This document shows positions 1 to 11,834 of a DNA stretch of 64,000 bases, piece after piece. The stretch's first letter is position 1, and the number at the start of each line of letters is the position of its first letter. A program made the position numbers and the translations under genes. The notes under the pieces were generated by a model. It did no database searches. It saw only the letters and a program-made list of their open reading frames with translations, and had not been told where the DNA came from. This DNA comes from Chondrosia reniformis. Taxonomy: Eukaryota > Porifera > Demospongiae > Chondrillida > Chondrillidae. The DNA lies in the NCBI GenBank assembly GCA_947172415.1, contig OX359191.1, positions 3,348,001 to 3,412,000 of the forward strand, given 5' to 3'.

Positions 1-47
1 ATAAATAAATAAATAATATAATATAATATAATATAATATAAATAATT
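1..47. repeat. ATAAA/ATAAT microsatellite
   Basis: Short tandem tract: three copies of ATAA followed by about six copies of ATAAT. Simple-sequence repeat at the window edge; no gene signal. Confidence 0.8.
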
Positions 48-681
48 CATATGACTACAGGAAAGGACCTAGCAACAGAATGGGCATAGTATTATAAAGT
101 TTAGTGTATAAAACTCATTTTTAATTAAAGGATTTTTTATTTAGGTCTCGGTTTGGTAGAAAACGGAGGACAAAGTCTGTATATAAAATGCCATAGGACT
201 ATAGAAAACCTATGTGAAATTTATATTGAAACCAAGTGTTATATTAATAAAAATTATCAATTGCTCAGATCACTGTGAAACCGATATATATCATGGTACA
301 TGTGTATGACAAACGTCTGGCGAAGTTTTGCTTAATTAAAATTGCAACACCATCAAGATATAATGAAGAATGCAAGTTTACGATTGTGGAATCTGGTGAT
401 GTATTATGATGTTTCCCTAGTGCGTCACCAACACCTCGTATGTTGCTCGGTACATATTTAATGGATTATCATGTGACGTTGGGAAAACGTCACGGCTCAT
501 TGCAAAAGAAGATCATCCTTTCGAGAACGGCTATGACAAGTCGACGCTCTACTACGAGAAGGAGCTACGGAATAAACGAGTTGTAGCGAAGGTTAGATAA
601 AGCGTATTTGTGTACGTTTCTGTTAAGTTTGAGGCAGAATTGTCCCTATATTGATGCAAAAGAAATTGGTTTAGTCGACCT
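48..681. other. Non-satellite AT-rich DNA, no gene recognised
   Basis: This stretch lacks the ACTAGTTGTATGT satellite. I see no open frame with recognisable domains and no RNA gene. A slightly GC-richer patch near 470-600 (around a CGTCACGGC motif) could be an old coding fragment or promoter remnant, but its frames are short and match no family I know. Confidence 0.45.
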
Positions 682-774
682 TAATAAAACTTTGGTAATT
701 GAAGCTCTGTCTTCTCTTCTTACGCTTTTTGTTCATATTTTTACTTGTCCATATGTAGCCATATCATACCAATA

Positions 775-862
775 CCATTTTGTAACTTGTACACAAGGGA
801 CATCATATACGTATATAAAGGCCTTGGCCTTTTATGTCCCTTGTGTACAAGTTACAAAATGG
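775..862. repeat. Perfect 29-bp inverted repeat (hairpin)
   Basis: Arms 775-803 and 834-862 are exact reverse complements. The left arm begins CCATTTTGTAAC and the right arm ends GTTACAAAATGG. The 30-bp loop contains the palindromic AAGGCCTTGGCCTT region. A perfect stem in AT-rich noncoding DNA points to recent insertion of a small foldback element or gene conversion between the arms. Confidence 0.85.
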
Positions 863-1450
863 TCTCTAACCCTGTTGATTATGCCAATGCATGCAACCAA
901 CCATCGGTGTTCTTAGCTCCCTCACAAGGCAAATCAAATCTGCTGTGGCTATTAGCTGAGACCCCTTTAATACTGGAGCCTTTTTTGATATATGGCATGC
1001 AGATGCATCATCTTCAGTCTATACTAAGGTGTGAAAAGGTAATTGGTAGGCCATGTGTTCTACCTCGCAATTGGATGATCTGTATCAACTACTACTCTCT
1101 ATGCAGTAGTTGAGGATTTCAAAACCTGCAACAGTACTAATGTGACTAAAGTCTTGTGCTGTTTAAAATACTGATTATCCTAGGGGTCACTTGGATCTCT
1201 TTAAATTTGTAACTTGCACTGCATGTGTAGCTAGTACTTGATTTTAATTTTAATATTGTATAGTCACTTGGCCCTCTTAAATTTGTAACTTGTACTGTGT
1301 AGTATTTGATAGTAATTTTAATATTGCCAGTAACTTTCACTGCGTAGTGTACTTGAGTGTAATTAGCCTCACTGTACTTAAGACATTCACTATGAGGAAT
1401 TTTGTTATGAGATTCTACTGTACACATGGAAAACATACACACATGGATAA

Positions 1451-1596
1451 GAATAAAGCCTTGTTGAACATCAGTAACATAAATTTACTAGTTCTGGACG
1501 TTTCAACCCGGAAGTCTTCATCAGTAATACAGGAAAGGGAATATCAAGTAGTAAATTAGTAAATTCGTGTTCCTGAAGCTCAACAAGGCTTTATTC
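1451..1596. repeat. Inverted repeat around hammerhead-like core
   Basis: GAATAAAGCCTTGTTG at 1451-1466 is repeated exactly in inverted orientation at 1581-1596, and weaker complementarity continues inward around TTTACTA. The pair brackets the hammerhead-like core at 1497-1524. Inverted or direct terminal repeats around a hammerhead motif are known from Penelope-like elements and retrozymes, so this may be a rearranged tail of such an element. Confidence 0.6.
1497..1524 (-). ncRNA. Possible degenerate hammerhead ribozyme core
   Basis: On the minus strand CTGATGA (1524-1518) is followed after 13 nt by GAAAC (1504-1500) and then GTC (1499-1497). These are the conserved boxes and cleavage triplet of a hammerhead in the right order. 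The 13-nt stem II region pairs poorly and stem I is weak, so an inactive or dimer-only ribozyme, or chance, are all possible. It is much weaker than the motif at 20999-21057. Confidence 0.3.
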
Positions 1597-1702
1597 TCAT
1601 AATGATCGCAACAAACACTCCTAATTCCTACACATGGACAAGTTAAAATATGAACAAAAAGCGTAAGAAGAGAAGACAGAGCTTCAATTACCAAAGTTTT
1701 AT

Positions 1703-1723
1703 TATATATATATATATATATAT
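1703..1723. repeat. (TA)n microsatellite
   Basis: About ten TA dinucleotides directly outside the right terminal inverted repeat of the 682-1704 element. Confidence 0.85.
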
Positions 1724-1724
1724 C

Positions 1725-2026
1725 TGTCAAAAAATGGCGGACGTTCGGCTAGCTTCCGTTTTCTAGCTTAAAATTAGCTTTCTCTTCCTTAGCATAGAAC
1801 ATTGAACGAACGAAATGGACTTAAAAACCACCCTTACTAATACTTTGTAAAGTGAAGCTTGCGAAAAACGTTTTCTACGAGATTTGGCCTTGAAAAATTG
1901 ACGACCAACAAGAGTCGATCGGAAATCAGTTAACCGGCTATCTATGGGAACATGCCCAGTAGTTTGAGTTTACTTAGGGGCGCCTGGCGCTCCACGAGTT
2001 TTTAAACTCGAAATACTTGTTTAATA
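1725..2026 (+). mobile_element. Insert family B, copy 1
   Basis: Non-satellite segment ending in a conserved module: AGTAGTTTGAGTT, then a GC-rich GGGGCG..GGCGCTCC block, then the hairpin GAGTTTTTAAACTC, then GAAATACTTG. After that the satellite begins at once. The same 3' module ends the inserts at 29405-29665 and 35505-35876. The 5' part is different here, so only the 3' end defines the family. A fixed 3' end with a variable 5' end suggests a non-autonomous retroelement or a Helitron-like element. No protein is encoded. Confidence 0.5.
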
Positions 2027-3268
2027 TATTAGTTATATGTAGTAGGTGCGTGTACTAGTTATATGTACTAGTTGAAAGTACTAGTTGAAAGTACTAGTTG
2101 TATATACGTACTAGTTGTATGTACGTACTAGTTGTATGTACTAGAACTAGCTATATTTACTACTTTTAGGTACTAGTTGAGGGTATTAGTTGTATGGAGT
2201 GGTTGCATGTAGTAATTGTATGTACAGGTTCTGTGTACTAATTGTATGTATATACTAGTTGCATGTACTAGTTGTACGTACTAGTTGTATCTACTAGTTG
2301 TATTTACTATTTGTATGTTCTATTTATATGTCTTTGCACTAGTTATATGTACTAATTGTAGCCCTAGCTGTATGTACTAGTTGTATGTACTATTTACATT
2401 TACTAGGTATACTTGTGTGTACTAGTTATATGTTCTTGTTGCTTGTACTAGTTGCATGCACTAGTTGTATGTACTAGTTGTATGTACTAGTCACATGTAC
2501 TAATTATATTTACTAGTTACTAATTCTATGAACTAGTTTTAAATAAGAATTTTATGTACTACTTGTATGTACTAGTTGTCTGTACTAGTTGTATGTATAT
2601 ACCAGTTGTATGTACTAGTTAAATCTACTAGTTTTATACGTATACTAGTTGTATGTATTATGTGCATGTACTATTCACATATACTAGTTATATGTTTATG
2701 CATTAGTTATATGTGATAGGTGTGTGTACTTGTTATATGTAGTAGGTGTGTGTACTTGTTATATGTAGTAGGTGTGTGTACTTGTTATATGTACTAGTTG
2801 AAAGTACTAGTTGTACCTGCTAATTGTATGTACACGTTCTGTGTACTAGTTGCATGTTTATACTAGTTATATGTTTATTTTAGTTGTAGGTACTAGCTTT
2901 GTACTAGTTGTATGTACTAGTTGTATGTACTAGTTTTTTGAATTAGTTGTAGGTTCTGGTACAAGTTATACTAGGAACTAGGAAGGAAGTCGTTCTCTAT
3001 ACTACTTGTGTTGTTTGTTTGAACTAGTTTTATGTACTAATTGTATGTACTAGTTGTATGGACTAGTTGTATGTACTTGTTGGATGTACTAAAACTAGTT
3101 ATATTCATTAGTTGTAGGTGCTAGTTGTATGTACAAGTTGTGTGTGGTAGTTGTATGTACTAATTTTATGTACTAGTTGGATGTACTAGTTGTATGTACT
3201 AGTTGTGTGTACTAGATATGAACAAGTTGTATGTACAAGATATGGGCACAAGTTTTTTGTTGTAGCTA
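2027..3268 (+). repeat. 13-bp minisatellite array, + orientation
   Basis: Degenerate tandem copies of ACTAGTTGTATGT, about 13 bp, with many variants (TTGCATGT, TTATATGT, spacer GTATATA). ACTAGT and GTAC are palindromic, so the unit is partly self-complementary, but the TTGTATG core gives it a clear strand. No gene is supported here. Confidence 0.9.
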
Positions 3269-4100
3269 TCAGAGAGTGCGGTAGTACTCTCTAAGTAGGG
3301 ATGGCCCAAAAAAATGGATGCCGTATTCAATGTATTACGGGTTAACACCTTATAAGTAGGCAGCTAATGCGTTTTTACCTTTTTTAAACTCATAATGTGT
3401 CTTTTTTGTACGATTTCAATTGAGGGAAGCTGTTTTCAAGAGCGCATAAAGGCTCCAAGTTTGTAAATCGGTTTCAGGCCTACTTCCGGTTTTCCTCATT
3501 TTCTTCTTCTTCTTCTTATTATTATTCTTCCTTTTATTTCACGCTAGTGCATAAATGCGCTTGTAGATAAATACATTTTAGGGGCATATCGTCTGAAAGT
3601 TTTAGAAACTAGGGAATAGCTACCTATCTGTCTTCAAACGATTTGTGCAAAGACGGTTTTCTGTTTCGCGTAAGGAAATTGGAACCTTTTGTCGCCATTT
3701 TCCAATTAGGAGTTCTTGGTCATCCCCTGATTGCCTTCGACTACGACGTTATATTTCGAGTTTTCGCCAAAAAAATGACAAAACTAATTTTAATAATTAT
3801 ATAACATTACAAAAAAAGAAGGAATACAAGTAAATAAAAACATTTAAAAAATGAAATGAGAAATAGGGATGGCAGTCTATGTTTGGGCGCATCGATCCCT
3901 ACTTCTAGTATATCCATGATGCGCCCAAACATAGAAGTGATGTGCATAGTTAAGTTTCAGTATGCCACTTCTGCAATGATAGCCTTACCATACGATCACT
4001 TTGTTGTTTCGTTATTTTTTCTAGATGTGATAGATACTGTTGCAGGGACTGCCATCCCTACTTCTCATTTCATTTTTTAAATGTTTTTATTTACTTGTAG
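3269..4100 (+). mobile_element. Foldback element family A, divergent member
   Basis: An 832-bp non-satellite insert. The 5' end reads TCAGAGAGTGCGGTAGTACT, forming a short hairpin (AGAGAGT..ACTCTCT), followed by AAGTAGGGATGGCC. This matches the design of the family A copies at 36799, 48585 and 54881, whose internal sequence differs. The 3' third is a large foldback (3827-4097). It contains a TTC/TTA-rich tract near 3500-3535. Open frames at 3645-3833 and 3856-4080 are short, partly derived from the hairpin, and show no domain. Non-autonomous; class unknown. Confidence 0.6.
3827..4097. repeat. Nested hairpins at 3' end of the 3269-4100 element
   Basis: The outer arms (CAAGTAAATAAAAACATTT.. 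and its complement) are about 50 bp and almost perfect, ending in AGGGATGGCAGT and ACTGCCATCCCTA. A second hairpin lies inside, CTATGTTTGGGCGCATC with GATGCGCCCAAACATAG. Transcribed RNA would form long double-stranded stems. Confidence 0.8.
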
Positions 4101-7100
4101 ACTAGTTGTGTGAACTAGTTGTACCTACTAATTTTATGTACTAGTTGTATCTACTCTTTGTATGTATATCCTAGTTTTATGTACTAGTTAAATGTACTAG
4201 TGTTATATATAAACTAGTTGTATGGACTAGTTTCTAGTTGTATGTACTAGTTTTATGTACCCGTTCTATGTACTTGTTGGATGTACTTTTTAAAATAACT
4301 AGGTATATGTGTATTTACTAGTTGTGTGTAGTAGGTGCATGTATTAGTTATATGTCCTAGTTGTTTGTACTAGTTGTATGTTCTGTTTGTGTGTACTGTT
4401 AGGATGTACTAGTTGTATGTACTAATTGCATGTACTAGTTGTATGCACTAGTTTTATGAAGTAGTTCTATTTTTATTTACTAGTTGTAGGTACTAGTTAA
4501 ATGTAGCAGATGTATGTACTATTTGTATGTACTATTTGTATGTACTATGTGTATGTATTATTTATAAGTACCAGTTATATGTATGTAGTAGTTATATGTT
4601 TGTGAATTAGTTATATAGACTAGTTGTATGGTCTAGCTGTATGTACTAGTTGTATGTACTATTTATAATTACAAGGTATATGTGTATTTACTAGTTATAT
4701 GTAGTTGGTGGATGTACTAGTTATATATCCTAGTTGTTTGTCCTAGTTGTATGTACTAGTTGAATGTACTAGTTATATGTACTTGTTACTAGTTGTATGA
4801 ACTAGTTGTATGTTCCAGTCGTATGTACTAGTTGCATATACTGGTTATATGTACTAGTTAATAGTTGTGTGTAGTTGTACGACCAAATTGTAAATACTAG
4901 TTGTATTTTGGCTGGTTGTTTGTATATAATAGTTGTATGAACTAGTTAAATGCACTAGTTTTATGTACTAGTTATATGTACTATATGGATGCACTATTCA
5001 TATGTTCTAGTTATATACTTATGTACTAATTATATGTGGTAGGTGTTTACTAGTTATAGGTCCTAGTTTTATGTACTCGTTCTATTTACTAGTAGTTGCA
5101 TGAACTACTTGTATGTACTATGTTTATGTACTAGTTATATATTTCTGTTTTAGTTATACATGGTAGATGTGTGTACTAGTTATATGTACTAATTGCAAGT
5201 ACTAGTTGTATGTACTAGTTGTATGTACTAATTATGATTATTAGGTAAAAGTGTATGTACCATTAATATGTCCTAGTTGTTTTTTCCTAGTTGTGTGCAG
5301 TGGTTATGTACTAGTTGAATATACAAGTTGGACGTTCTAGTATTATGTACTCATTCTGTGAGCTAGTTGTATATACTAGTTTCTAGTTGTGTGTTCTAGT
5401 TGTGTGTACTAATCTTATGTACTAGTTTTATGTACTAGTTGTATGTACTATTTATAATTACAATTTATGTGTAGTTACTAGTTATGTGTAGTAGGTGTAT
5501 ATACTAATTATATGTCCTAGCTGTTTGTCGTAGTTGTATGGACTAGTTGAATGTACTAGTTGTATGTACTAAATAGTATGTACTAGTTGTGGGTATTATT
5601 TGGTATGTACTAGTTGTATGTACTAATTGTTTGTTCTATTTGTGTGTACTAGTTGTATGTACTAATTGTTTGTTCTATTTGTGTGTACTAGTTGTATGTA
5701 CTAGTTTTGTACCAGTTATATATACTAGTTGTTAGTATATACCAGTTATAAATAATAGCTATGCACTAGTTGTATATACAAGTTGTACTTTCTAGTATTA
5801 TTTACTTGTTCTATGAACTAGTTATATGTTCTAGTTTATAGTTGTATGTACTATTTGTATGTACTAATTGTATGCACTAGCTGTATGTACTAGTTGAATG
5901 TACTATTCATAAATACTAGGTATATGTGTATTTACTAGTTATATGTAGTAGATGTATGTACTAGTTATATGTCCTAGTTGTTTGTCCTAGTTGTATGGAC
6001 TAGTTGAATGTACTAGTTGTATGTACTAATTGTATGTGTTAGGTGTGTGTACTATTTGGTATGTACTAGTTGTATGTTCAATTTGTATGTACTAGTTATA
6101 CACCATTTGGTTGTAATAGTTGTACGTATATACTAGTTGTTAATATTAGCTATTTACTAGATGTATATTCAAGTTGTATGTTCTATATAGTATTATGTAC
6201 TTGTTCTATGAACTAGTAGTATTTTCTAGTTTCTAGTGATAGGTACTAGTTGTAAGTACTAGTTGTATGTTCTATGTGCATGTACCAGTTGTAGATTCTT
6301 GTACTAGTTATATATGTACTAGGTAGGTTTAATTTGTATGCACTAGATACTTGTTGCATGTACCAGTTGTATGTACTAGTCAATAGTTGTAAAGTTTAGT
6401 TGAATGTACTAGTTGTATGTACTAGTTGTATGTACAAGATGTATGCACTAGTTCTTGGTACAACTATATACTAGTTTTATGAACTAGTTGTATGTACTAG
6501 TTGTATGTACTAGTTGTATATACTAGTCGCATGTACTGGTTATATGGACTAGTTACTTATTGTTTGAACTAGTTGTACCTATTAAGTTTATGTACTAGTT
6601 GGATGTATATACGAGTTGTATGTACTAGTTAAATGTACTAATTTTATATATATACTAGTTGTATGTACTAGTTTCTAGTTGTATTTACTAGTTTCAAGTA
6701 CTAGTTGTATGTACTATGTGGATGCACTACTGAACTAGTTACATTTTTATGCATTAGTAATATATAGTAGGTGTTTGTTCTAGTTATATGTCCAAGTTGT
6801 ATGCACTAGTTGTATGTACTATTTGTATGTACTGTTAGGATGTACTAGTTGTATGTACTAGTTGTATGTACTATTGCCTAATTGTATGTACTAGTTGAAC
6901 GTACAAGATGTTTGAACTAGTTTTAGGTTCTAATACAAGTTATACTAGGTACTAGGAATGAACTAGTTCTACGAACTACTTGTGTGTTTGTGTGAACTAG
7001 TTTTCTGTACTACTTGTATGTACTATATTTATGTACTAATTATATGTACTAGTTGCATGTACTAGTTGCATGTACCAGTTGTATTTACTAATAGTATATA

Positions 7101-10100
7101 CTAGTTGTAGGTTCTATTCCTAATTATACCAGGAACTAGGGAGTTACTAGTTGTATATACTAGACACTAGTTGTATGTACTAGTTATATGTACTAGTTAC
7201 TAGTTGTGTGAACTAGTTGTACCTACTAATTTTATGTACTAGTTGTATGTACTCTTTGTATGTATATCCTAGTTTTATGTACTAGTAAAATGTACTAGTG
7301 TTATATATATACTAGTTGTATGGACTAGTTTCTAGTTGTGTGTACTAGTTTTATGTACCCGTTCTATGTACTCTTTGTATGTACTATTTATAATTACTGG
7401 GTATATGTGTATGTACTAGTTGTATGTAGTAGGTGTATCTACTAGTTATATGTCCTAGTTGGTTTGTACTAGTTGTATGTTCTAGGTGATTGTACTAGTT
7501 GTATGTACTAGTTGTATGTACTCTTTGTGTGTACTGTTAGGATGTACTAGTTGTGTGTACTAATTGCATGTACTAGTTGTATGCACAAGGTTTATGAAGT
7601 AGTTCTATTTTTATTTACTAGTTGTAGGTGCTAGTTATATGTAGCAGATGTTTGTACTATTTGTATCTACTATTTGTATGTACTATGTGTATGTACTATT
7701 TATAAGTACCAGTTATATGTATGTAGTAGTTATATTTGTGAACTAGTTATATATACTAGTTGTATGCACTAGCTGTATGTACAAGTTGTGTGTACTAATT
7801 ATAATTACAAGGTATATGTGTATTTACTAGTTATATGTAGTTGGTGTATGTACTAGTTATATATCCTAGTTGTTTGTCCTAGTTGTATGTACTAGTTGAA
7901 TGTACTAGTTATATGTACTAGTTAATAGTTGTGTGAACTAGTTGTACGACCTAATTGTAATTACTAGTTGTATGAACTAGTTCTTTGTATATAACAGTTG
8001 TATGAACTAGTTAAATGTGCTAGTGATATATACTATATGGATGCACTATTCATATGTACTAGTTATATATTTATATACTAATTATATGTAGTAGGTGTGT
8101 ACTAGTTATAGGTCCTAGTTTTTTGTACACGTTCTATGTACTAGTAGTTGATTGAACTACTTGTGTGTACTATTTATACGTACTAGTTATATTTTTCTGT
8201 ATTAGTTATATGTGGTAGATTGTGTATTAGTTATAGGTACTAATTGCAAGTACTAGTTGTATGTACTAGTTGTATGGACTAGTACTAGTTATATTTACCA
8301 GTTGTAGGTACAAGTTGCATGGACTAGTTTTATTTACTAGACCTACTTCTATTTAGTAGTTGTAGGTACTAGCTGTATGTAAAAGTTGTATGTAATAGTT
8401 GTATGTACTAATTGTTAGTTCTATTTGTATATACTAGTTGTATGTACCAGTTATATACCAGTTGTATGTATAAGTTGTCTGAATATACTAGTTATAAATA
8501 ATAGCTATGCACTAGTTGTATATACAAGTTGTACGTTCTAGTATTATGTACTCGTTCTATGAACTAGTTATATGTACTATTTTATAGTTGTATGTATTAG
8601 TTGTATGTAGTTATTGTATGAACTATTTGTATGTACTATTTATATGTGCCAGTTATATGTGTATTTACTGGTAATATGTTTGTGTACTAAGTTATCTGTG
8701 CTAGTTGTGTGCACTAGCTGTATGTACTAGTTGTATGTACTATTCATAATAACTAGGTATATGTGTATTTATTAGTTATATGTAGTAGATGTACGTACTA
8801 GTTATACGTCCTAGTTGTTTGTCCTAGTTGTATGTACTAGTTGTACGTACGCAATACTATTTGTATGTACTAGTCGAATGTAGTTGTTATTTGTACTAGT
8901 TGAATGTATAAGTAGTGGGTAATTGTTGTATGTACTAGTTATATGTACTGGTTCTATGTACTAGTTGTATAAACTAGTTGTGTGTACTAGTTATACGTAC
9001 TATTGCCTAATTGTATGTACTAGTTGTATGTACTAGATGTTTGAACTAATTTTAGGTTGTAGTACAAGTTATACTAGGTACTAGGAATGACCTAGTTCTA
9101 TGAACTACTTGTTTGATTATGTGAACTAGTTTTCTGTACTAGTGGTATGTACTATATTTATGTACTAATTATATGTGTATGTACTGGTCATATGTACTAG
9201 TTTTATGTACTAGTTGTATGTACCAGTTTTGTGTAATTGTTGTATGTACTAGTTGTATGTACTATTTATATGTACTAGTTATATGTACTAGTTGCATGTA
9301 CTACCTGTATGTACTCGTTACATTAGTATGTACTGGGTGTATGTACTAGTTGTTTGTACTAGTTATATGTACTAGTTGTACGTACTATTTATATGTACTA
9401 TATATATTTGTATGTACTAGGTATATGTACTACTTCTATGTACTAGTCACATGTACTAGTTATATGTACTAGTTACTAGTTGTATAAAGTAGTTGTACCT
9501 ATTAATTTTATGTACTAGTTGCATGTACTACTTGTATGTATATACCAGTTGTATGTACTAGTTATATGTACTAATTTTATGTATATACTAATTGTATCTA
9601 CTAGTTTCTAGTTGTATTTACTACGTTTATGTGCTAGTTGTATGTACTATGTGGATGCACTATTTATTTGAACTAGTTATATTTTTATGTAATAGTTATA
9701 TGTAGTAGATGTTTGTACTAGTTATATGTACTAGTTGAAAGTACTAGTTGTTTGTACTAGTTGTATGTACTAGAACTAGCTTAATTTACTAGTTTTAGGT
9801 ACTAGTTGTATGTATTAGATGTATGTAGTAGTTGCATGTGCTAATTGTGTGTACAAGTTCTGTGTACTAGTTGTATATATATACTAGTTGTATGTACTAG
9901 CTATGTACTAGTTGTATGTTCTAGTTGTATGTACTAGATACTAGTTGTATGTACTAGTTGTAGGTACTAGTTGTATGTACTAGATGTATTTACTGCTTAC
10001 ATTTACTAGGTATACGTGTGTGTACTAGTTATATGTAGAAGTTTTATCTACTAGTTATATGTCCTTGTTGTATGTACTAGTCACATGTACTAATTATATT

Positions 10101-10190
10101 TACTAGTTACTAATTTATGAACTAGTTGTACCTACGAATTTTATGAACTACTTGTATATACTAGATGTATGCACTAGTTGTATATAAACA
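4101..10190 (+). repeat. 13-bp minisatellite array, + orientation
   Basis: Continuous ACTAGTTGTATGT-type satellite with longer recurring blocks, for example the phrase AGGTTCTAGTCCTAATTATA (near 7109) and the TACTTGTTTG phrase that marks a higher-order unit. Blocks of several hundred bp recur within the array (for example about 4100-5000 against 7190-8000). No gene or RNA gene seen. Confidence 0.9.
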
Positions 10191-11834
10191 CCAGTTTTAT
10201 ACAACTAGTAAATATAAATAGAACTAGTTCATAAAACTAGTGCATACAACTAGTACATGCAATTAGTACATAAAACTAATACATCCTAATAGTACACACA
10301 AATAGTACATACAACTAGTACATACAACTAGTACATTCAACTAGAACATACAACTAGTACAAACAACTAGGACATATAACTAGTACATACACCTACTACA
10401 TACAACTAGTACATACACATATACCTAGTAATTATAAATAGTACATGCAACTAGTTCACTCAACTAGTAACTAGTACATATAACTAGTACATGCGAATAT
10501 TACATACAACTAGTACATACTAGTAGAACATACAATAACTTCATAAAACAAGTATACAGCTAGCACAAACAACTAGTGCATACATCCTGTACATATAACA
10601 GGCTCATTTCTAGTACATACAACTAGTACATACAACTAGTACATGCAACTAGTACCTACAATTATTACTAATTACAACTACCACATACAAGTTGTACAAA
10701 CAAGTAGCACCAACAACTATTTAATATAACTATATAGTATTAGTACATACAACAAGTAGATACAATTAGCACATACAACCAGGACATACAGCTAGTACAT
10801 ACAAATAGTACATATACCTAGTACATAAACATATAAATAATACATATAAATAGTACATACAAGTAGTACATACAATTAGTATCTAGTACATACAACTAGC
10901 CCCTCCCTAGTACCTAATATAACTAGGACTTGAACCTACAACTAGTACATACAATTAGTACAAAAACTAGTTCAAACAAACAAACAAGTAGTATAGAGAA
11001 CGAGTTCCTTCCTAGTTCCTAGTATAACTTGTACCAGAAGCTACAACTAGTTCAAAAAACTAGTACATACAACTAGTACATACAACTAGTACATACAACT
11101 AGTACATACAACTAATATAAAGCTAGTACATACAACTAGTATAAACATACAACTAGTACACAGAATGTGTACATACAATTAGGACATACAACTAGTACCT
11201 TCAACTAGTACATATAACAAGTACACACACCTACTACATATAACTAATACCTAAACATATAACTAGTATATATGAATAGTACATACACATACTGCACACA
11301 ACTAGAAACTAATACATACAACTAGTGTATATATACAACTAGTACATACAACTAGTACATACAAGGTACAACTAGATCATAAATTTGTAAATAGTAAATA
11401 TAATTAGTGCATGCGACTAGTACATACAGCTAGTACATACAATTAGCCCCTCCCTAGTACCTAGGACTTGAACCTAAAACTAGTACATACAACTAGTACA
11501 TACAATTAGTAGATAAAACTAGTTCAAACAAAGAAACAAGTAGTATAGAGAACAAGTTCCTTCCTAGTTCCTAGGATAACTTGTACCAGAACCCACAACT
11601 AGTTCAAAACACTAGTACATACAACTAGGTACATACAACCAGTATCAACATACAACTGGTACACAGAACGTGTATATACAATTAGGACAAACAACTTGTA
11701 CTTCAACTAGTACATATAACAAGTACACACACCTACTACATATAACAAATACACACACCTACTACATATAACTAGTATATATGAATAGTACATACAACTA
11801 GTATATATATAAAACTAGTACATTTAACCAGTAT
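10191..11834 (-). repeat. Inverted block of the 13-bp satellite
   Basis: Here the + strand reads ACATACAACTAGT, the reverse complement of the neighbouring unit. The switch at about 10190 lies in a small palindrome (AGTTGTATA..TATACAACT). The return switch is near 11834. The block contains inverted versions of higher-order landmarks such as CCTCCCTAGTACCTA and an internal direct repeat (about 10890-11050 resembling 11450-11610). Confidence 0.88.

Larger units (their letters stand above)
682..1704. mobile_element. Candidate 1.02-kb terminal-inverted-repeat element
   Basis: The segment is bounded by inverted repeats of about 76 bp, 682-757 and 1629-1704, differing at about two positions. The outer ends read ATAAAACTTTGG and its complement, and TA lies directly outside each side, which would fit a TA target duplication. 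The right end runs into a TA microsatellite, so that boundary is soft. The interior holds a perfect hairpin (775-862), a second inverted repeat (1451-1466 with 1581-1596) and a hammerhead-like core on the minus strand. No transposase is encoded, so it is either a non-autonomous DNA element or a rearranged retroelement tail. Class is uncertain. Confidence 0.5.

Noticed and set aside
608..1730. Several frames of 70-120 codons in the first 2 kb
   Set aside because: They cross inverted repeats and a TA microsatellite, show no domain and have mixed composition; chance frames in a non-autonomous element.
2027..3268. Telomeric repeat
   Set aside because: The unit ACTAGTTGTATGT is not a G-rich telomere motif and lacks strand G bias; no TTAGGG-type tract was seen.
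4101..10190. Possible CRISPR array
   Set aside because: Units are 13 bp and contiguous with no unique spacers; eukaryotic minisatellite.
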